From assembly GCA_033239525.1 (NCBI GenBank), contig BSYO01000003.1:8612001-8676000 (forward strand): a DNA stretch of 64,000 bases. Direction: 5' to 3'. The notes under the pieces were generated by a model. It was not told the origin of the DNA. It made no database searches and worked only from the letters and a program-made list of their open reading frames with translations. Positions 58,945-64,000 of the stretch are shown in pieces (within the stretch, counting starts at the first letter, position 1; every line of letters starts with the position of its first letter). Source of the stretch: Nepenthes gracilis (Eukaryota; Streptophyta; Magnoliopsida; Caryophyllales; Nepenthaceae). A program made the translations under genes and the position numbers.

Positions 58945-60116
58945 TGATGTGTATCTTGATCCGACTTCGAACATATTCGGATTCGTCTGGATGGTTCGAA
59001 CCGGCTTCGTTTACTGAATATGAATCCTGCACACCACTAAAGCGAACAAGAGGTCAGTGTGTCGGCGGGAGGTTGTCCTACCGAAAATACTCTGACGTTC
59101 AAGTCAGTTAAAAACCTTCTAAGTAAGGAAGGTAAGCTGGAAAGCAAAAAAGAGAGAGGGTAGGATGGTCGGGAGTGTTGGCTTGTTGATAATGTGAGTT
59201 CTCGCTTCCTGCTCACAGAAAGTGTGAGGAAACGTCGTCCCAAAAGCGTGGAAGCTTTAGGGAATGATTTTCAGAAATCCGAAAAGGTCTCCTGGAATCT
59301 GGAGGGCTTTGATGGGATTGGAAGACAAGCGCTTGGGTAGAGAGAGATGATGATGAGCCTTTGTTCAAGTTCTGTAAGCATTCGTGGGTGAGACTGTAGG
59401 AAGTCTTTCAGGGAGTTTGTTCTCAGTGTTCTCAGGAGGACAAGTTAGAAAGTGGTCAAGAGAGCTTCTGTTTCTGAGTAAGATTTCATGTCTGTTCAGA
59501 GCTTGTGTCTAAGAATGCTTGTGCGTGAGTGAGCATGTAAGAGCATGTGTCTTCTAGAACGAAGACCTTTAGCTTTTATGAACAGTAGGAGAGCCACCTT
59601 CCTTGGGCAAGGTGGCATGTTCTTCTTGGACTGGCAATGGCGACCTTCTCAGAGTTGGTAGGCTTGACAGTCGTGATTTGATTGATCTTTTTTCTGTTGT
59701 ACAGTGTAATGGATCTTCAAATCGTCTCATGCTTTTGTTACCGTTTTGTTGGCGCTGAGTTTATTACCCCATTTTTGGAGAAGATCAGCTTTTTGGAAAG
59801 GCATGTGATTATGAAGGATTTGTTGCTGCGTGACGCGTGTTCGTCGGCTAATTGGGGCTCCGGGCGTCAGAAAGTGTGCTTGAAGGTTTTTTTTTTCTGA
59901 TGCACAAGTTATTACATCGAGTTGACATACGTCTCGCATGTATGCGGTCAAGCCGCCTCGCCGGTAACAGACGGCCAACGCTAACGCTGACTATATCGCC
60001 TTTCAAGATTTGGGCCTTCGCCTGTTGGGCCGTTATTTGAGCCGACTGCGTCGTGAGGCCATTTGGGCCTTCTTTCGGTCATGGGTCACTCCCCATATTA
60101 CCAGATATACCCATCA
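58945..60116 (-). repeat. 3' LTR of the right Tat-like element
   Basis: 1172 bp; on the minus strand TGATGGGTATATC...GATACACATCA. It shares U5 and terminal sequence with 2618-3977 but is nearly 190 bp shorter. The PPT CTATGGGGGCTAG (minus) abuts it. It begins 226 bp after the HHO stop codon. Confidence 0.87.
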
Positions 60117-60208
60117 CTAGCCCCCATAGGTAGTCGTCGACTTGGCCTTTGGTATGTTCATGATGGGATGCCTCACTACACTTCGTTGTTTGAGAATCCG
60201 GAGGACTC

Positions 60209-60216
60209 TATAAAAG
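60209..60216 (+). promoter_or_regulatory. TATA box of the antisense gene (right copy)
   Basis: TATAAAAG on the + strand outside the LTR, 597 bp upstream of the ATG at 60813. The left copy has the same octamer at 2521-2528 on its antisense strand. Confidence 0.5.
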
Positions 60217-60243
60217 GCGAGAGGAAAGTTGACGAGAGCCGTT

Positions 60244-60490
60244 GACCGTCTTTGGTCGATTCAGGTGAAAAATGTTGATGAGTTGTTGGCCGACCTTTGT
60301 TAGTTAGGAGAAGAATATCGACCGGAGCCGGTGACCGTCTTTGGTCGGCCAAGAAGAATATTGGCCGTGAGCATTGGACCGTCTTTGTCCGATTCGGAGA
60401 AGAATGTCACGCCAGAAATACATTGACCGTCTTTGATCGCCGAGAAGAATGTTGACTTGAGGCTGACGACCGTCATCGATCGCCGACTTT
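60244..60490 (+). repeat. ~44-bp tandem array (GACCGTCTTTG units)
   Basis: GACC(GTC)TTTG-type cores occur at 60244, 60292, 60333, 60377, 60425 and 60468, spacing 41-48 bp, with AGAAGAATRTTG between them. This is the counterpart of the 36-bp array at 2341 but with different unit length and sequence. Confidence 0.75.
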
Positions 60491-60812
60491 AATCCGGAAG
60501 GCTTTCTGTGAGCCGTAATTGACGTGTGGCCATTTGCCGGCTTGTCAGGCCAAAAGTAGACACGCATCTTCTTTTGGTTGGGCGGATATCTGCGTCATTA
60601 ATGCGTCAGAATTTGCCTTTTGAATGGCCAATCAGGGAGGCGACATGTGGCAGGACTGATGGCCTTCTTTCTGAGGCGGTTTAAGGCGTTTCACACTTCA
60701 TCGTTTAAGTTTCCCTCCTCGTTTTGAATATTCCTCCACGCCTCCTTGCTTCGTTTTCTTTGTCTTCGACTTTCCTTCGTTCCTCCAAGAAACCCTAGCC
60801 TTCTTATCAGCC

Positions 60813-62552
60813 ATGGCCTCCGTCGCCGACATTGTCTCTGTCCTTCGAGAGGGTGACGTGAAAGCATTGTGCGTTGAGTTCAATATCCCTAAGGATATTA
60901 CGTGGAGGGGCTTGGGCAAGGACGACAGGGCCTTCTCTCAACTAGCAGGGCACATAAAGATATATGAGGCCCACCTGAGGAGCGGCCTTTGTCTTCCTCT
61001 GCCAGATGACTTGCGGTCGATCCTGCAAGCCCTACGAGTCCCAGTTGCCCAACTTCATGCCAACGTCGTACGGTATATCTCCACCCCTCTGTATTTTTCT
61101 TCGCAAGTACTTTAAGAGGTTGAAAATGCTGATGGTGAAGGGGCTCTTTAAAATAAAAAAGGGGGGCGAATGGATATACATTGTCCTCCGTTCTGGCCTT
61201 AAAATAAATACGGCCATTTATGATTCGCTTAAGAATTGGAAGGAACGGTGCCTTTTTGTGAGTGTGGCGGAGTCCTAGCCCCTTGCGAGGGATTGGGGCC
61301 AGGTGCCGGATGTGTACACTGGGATGCCGTCTGTGGCGAAGATGGTGTCCTTGGAGTGGTTGACCAAATTGGTCAAGGACCACCTTCCGGATTTTAAATG
61401 GGACTTCTTGATCTCTAGGGCAGAGACCAAGAAGGTGAATTGGGGATCGCTTTCCCCGGTTCAAAAGCTAAGGCCGCAGGCGATGATGGTGCGGCTGGAG
61501 GATTCTAAGGGCCTGCTTATCCGTCTCCACCCGACAGATGGAGGCTTTATCGGTCCGTTGCCTAAGAGGATGGCATTGGAGACGCCGTCCTCGTTGTCAT
61601 CGGGCCCTGATTACGTAGCCGCTGGATCTGCAGCGGCCCCGGCAGTACCACAGGCATGGAAAAATCCTTTGAAGACTTGCCGGTGGCCAGGGGAGAGAGT
61701 ATTATCCTGGCGCAACCCGCGCCACAGGCGGCTCCTCAAGCGGTGCAAACGGAGTCCTTCACGGAGCCCACCTATGAGCCAGTGGTGGAGGCGCAGGAGC
61801 CATTTGTTGGCTCTCCAGTTGTGCAGACTCCTGCTGTGGAGCCAATGGTGGAGCTTGATCCTCCGGCAGCTGCTGCGAAGGCTGTAGTTGGGGAGCCTGC
61901 GGTTGATACAAGCAATACTGACGACGAGATTCTAGAGGAGGTTGCTGCCAGCTCAGCTCGAGAGGACGTTGCCCTTGGCCCACCGCCGCCTGGGCCAGGC
62001 CTGAGAGGCCCGTGAGGAGAGTTTGGGAGGTATAATTCTTTGCAATGGCTTTTGCGTACTTTCTCATTTCCTGGATTTCTAACTTGTTCATCGCTTGTCT
62101 TTTGGGCAGAAGTCGAAGGTGGTTGCTGCCATCGTCAAGGTGATGGACCAGTGAGACCGGCTAATCTCCGATAGGGAGGCGGAGATCGCCTAGTTGGATG
62201 CTAGGTTGGCTGCTTCAGGGGAGAGCACCGTGAGGAGACCGCTGCCCTCGAGACTATCCTGGCGGGTGTTGAAGTGGAGAATGCGAACTTGAAGGCTGAG
62301 GTTGCGGACTTGAAGGTTGAGGTTGCCTGTTTGAAGGAAGAGGGCGATCGAGCCAAAGCGCGCATTGATCAACTTGTTGGGCGAGTGGCAACCTTGGAGA
62401 ACGACTTGAGCCTCCGCATCCGCCCCCACGAGGTCGAGAGCATGATGTACGCACGACTATTGGAAGAGGTCAACGTCAGTCGGCGCATTATGCGGTTGGT
62501 TGATCCCGACTTCCCTGTTGACCTCATCAATCTATCCAACAAAGCAGCGTAG
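60813..62552 (+). pseudogene. Antisense retrotransposon gene, PF04195-like plus coiled coil (right copy)
   Basis: Homologous to the minus-strand gene at 212-1963. N-terminus MASVADIVSVLREGDVKALC, then LPLPDDLRSILQALRVPVAQ (PF04195-like), a KNWKERCLFVSVAES block (about 61230-61275), LEWLTKLVKDHLPDFKWDF, an Ala/Pro/Glu-rich acidic region (61656-62015, ending GPPPPGPG), an intron (62030-62109, GTATAA...GGGCAG, 80 bp) and a coiled coil (62110-62552, VADLKVEVACLKEEGDRAK). A frameshift near 61080, a TAG at 61276-61278, another frameshift near 61660 and stops in the last exon show it is not translatable as one protein. The role is unknown; it might be a regulatory or Gag-like accessory factor. Confidence 0.75.
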
Positions 62553-62997
62553 CGTAGAGACAACCTCGTGGGGGAGCCTCGAGATAGTCAGAGGCCTCCG
62601 CCGCCCCGATAGCTTCTTACATTGTACATTTTTGGGACCTCTATTGTATTTATGTACATTGGATGTATCTTGTAGCACATTTGGAAGCAATAAAATAAAA
62701 TTTTTTTAACTTTGTGTCCATTTGCCTTTACTACTTCTGTGTTTGCATATCTGTTGTATTGGACGGCCAACTTAGTTGGCCGGCTGCCATTGTTGTGCTG
62801 CCTAAGGTGTGAGGTCATTAGGTTTTACAGGCGGTTGTGTTAATCAGTCTGGTGGCGCTGCCCAAGTGCTGACTTGGACGGCCAGCGTTGGAGAAGGATT
62901 CTTCTCCATTCGACCATTGTTGACTGATCATGTTATCTCCTCGTAGAGGAGGTCGTTGCGTGTACTGCGTAAGCCCCCTAAAATTTTGACCTCTATT

Positions 62998-63228
62998 GGG
63001 CCACTTGGATGACCATGGTTTAGATTGGACCATTTACGGGCCACATGGATGATCAGGGTTTAATTACGACCGCTAATAGGCCGCTCGGATGACCGAGGTT
63101 CACATTAGACCACTTACGGGCCACCGGATGACCAGGGTTTAAATACGACTGCTAATGGACCGCTCAAATGACTGAAGTTCATGTTCGACCACTTACGGGC
63201 CGCCTGGATGACCAGGGTTTATTAACGA
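62998..63228 (+). repeat. ~40-bp tandem array between antisense gene and pol
   Basis: Six units around GG(A/C)TGACC(A)GGGTTT start near 63002-63207 at 38-42 bp spacing. Alternate units are more alike (CACTTACGGGCC versus CGCTAATRGRCC), so the higher-order period is about 78 bp. Confidence 0.8.
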
Positions 63229-63539
63229 GAGGGCGAAGATCCTCCCGACTTAGAGGCAGTCTAGGTCGGGTAACCTGCAAAGCAAACACATATATGTATA
63301 TGCATGCACACAGGAAGAAAAGACAGTATGCTAAGTAAACACTTATTTTGGCAAATTAAAACAAGCAAGCGAATGTGCACACACACAATAATGCAAATAC
63401 GTGCATTGCGCGCCTCTACCTGAAGTAGCGGCCCCGAGGTGGATCGCGCCCCATGTTCGCAAAACGGGCTTCTGTCTCGGCCCCGAGCTTGTGAGCTCGT
63501 AGGTTTGCAGAAGACGGCGAGACGAGGAAAGGCCCTTCC

Positions 63540-64000
63540 CAATTAGATGAGAGCTTATTGTGGCCGGCCAGCTTACCTGTAGCTTCGATGCCTCGTCGGA
63601 CTAGGTCTCCAACATCGAATCGTCGTGCCTTAACCTTTTTGTTGTAGTATCAGGCAATCTGATATTGGTAGACCGCTGTCCGTACTCTGACGACGTCGCA
63701 GGCTTCATCTAAAAAGTCTAGGTGCTCCCTGATTTTTTGGGAGTTAGCATGCGGGTCAAAGGATTCCACCATAAGACTTGGAAGTCCGATTTCGACCGGG
63801 ATTACCGCTTCAGTCCCGTAACAGAGGCTGAAGGGTGTCTCGCGTGTTGGTTTCTTTGGAGTTGTCTGGTAAGACTAGAGAACAAAGGGGAGCTCGTCTA
63901 CCCAGGAGCCCCCTGCGTCCTCCAACTTAGTTTTTAACCTGTGGAGTAGCGTTCGGTTTGTGATCTCCACCTATCCATTCGCTTGGGGGTATGGCACCAA
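63540..64000 (-). pseudogene. Integrase, catalytic-core end and C-terminal domain (family A pol)
   Basis: On the minus strand from the window edge: the PQANG-VEITNRTLL block of the third catalytic residue (an in-frame TAG replaces the Gln codon), LEDAGGSWVDELPFVL, SYQTTPKETNTRDT, then TEAVIPVEIGLPS, and the C-terminal KARRFDVGDLV and ATGKLAGHNKLSSNWEGPF. This is unmistakably Ty3/gypsy integrase. Frameshifts and stops are visible. Confidence 0.9.

Larger units (their letters stand above)
58945..64000 (-). mobile_element. Tat-like Ty3/gypsy retrotransposon (family A, right copy), 3' half
   Basis: Minus-strand orientation, continuing beyond the window. From the right edge: integrase end (64000-63540), spacer with tandem repeats, antisense gene (60813-62552, + strand), 44-bp array, PPT (60117-60129) and 3' LTR (58945-60116). 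Every part aligns with the left-edge copy in inverted orientation. The element end abuts GGAAT (58940-58944), whose partner is out of view. Confidence 0.85.

Overview
The window is nuclear DNA of a flowering plant, probably a eudicot; the species cannot be named from the sequence. Support for this: three plant-type genes (a RAV transcription factor, a plastid allene oxide cyclase and a HRS1/HHO-type GARP transcription factor), GT-AG introns, very AT-rich intergenic DNA, and plant LTR-retrotransposons over more than half of the sequence.

Layout. 1-3977 is the 3' half of a Tat-like Ty3/gypsy element in + orientation. An intergenic stretch leads to the RAV gene (6003-7130). 8852-11167 holds LTR-like remnants. 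12581-24231 is a complete but decayed Tat-type element on the minus strand (target-site duplication ATATT), split by a 2.3 kb solo LTR at 17342-19663 (TSD GTATT). 24.2-29.2 kb holds gene-like scraps interrupted by an LTR-like repeat and by a relative of the 2.3 kb LTR (26763-28747). 29227-38137 is a complete decayed Ty1/copia element (TSD CCTAA) that carries a TRIM (30044-30510, TSD AATTG) and a Tourist-like MITE (33789-34382, TSD TTA). 38.1-42.7 kb is unassigned, with degenerate exon-like repeats. Allene oxide cyclase lies at 42839-43718, followed by a solo LTR (44249-45084, TSD CATAT). 45.6-51.2 kb is an old minus-strand copia relic containing a fresh 0.76 kb tandem duplication. 54692-56264 is a solo LTR (TSD TAGTG). 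The HHO gene is at 57021-58718. 58945-64000 is a second copy of the left-edge Tat-like family, in the opposite orientation.

The three host genes are unrelated in sequence and show no shared operon-like logic. They are islands in a retrotransposon landscape: RAV (growth and flowering repressor type), AOC (jasmonate synthesis in plastids) and HHO (nitrate/phosphate-response repressor type). LTRs lie close to AOC (about 0.5 kb downstream) and on both sides of HHO (about 0.75 kb upstream of the ATG and 0.23 kb downstream of the stop).

The most interesting structure is shared by the three Tat-type elements. Between pol and the 3' LTR each carries a gene on the strand opposite to pol. It encodes an acidic/proline-rich stretch and a coiled coil, is interrupted by a short GT-AG intron of 70-80 bp, and is followed towards the LTR by a tandem-repeat array. 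In two elements a TATA box lies about 0.56-0.60 kb upstream of the antisense ATG, and the N-terminal part resembles the 'putative gypsy type transposon' domain (PF04195).
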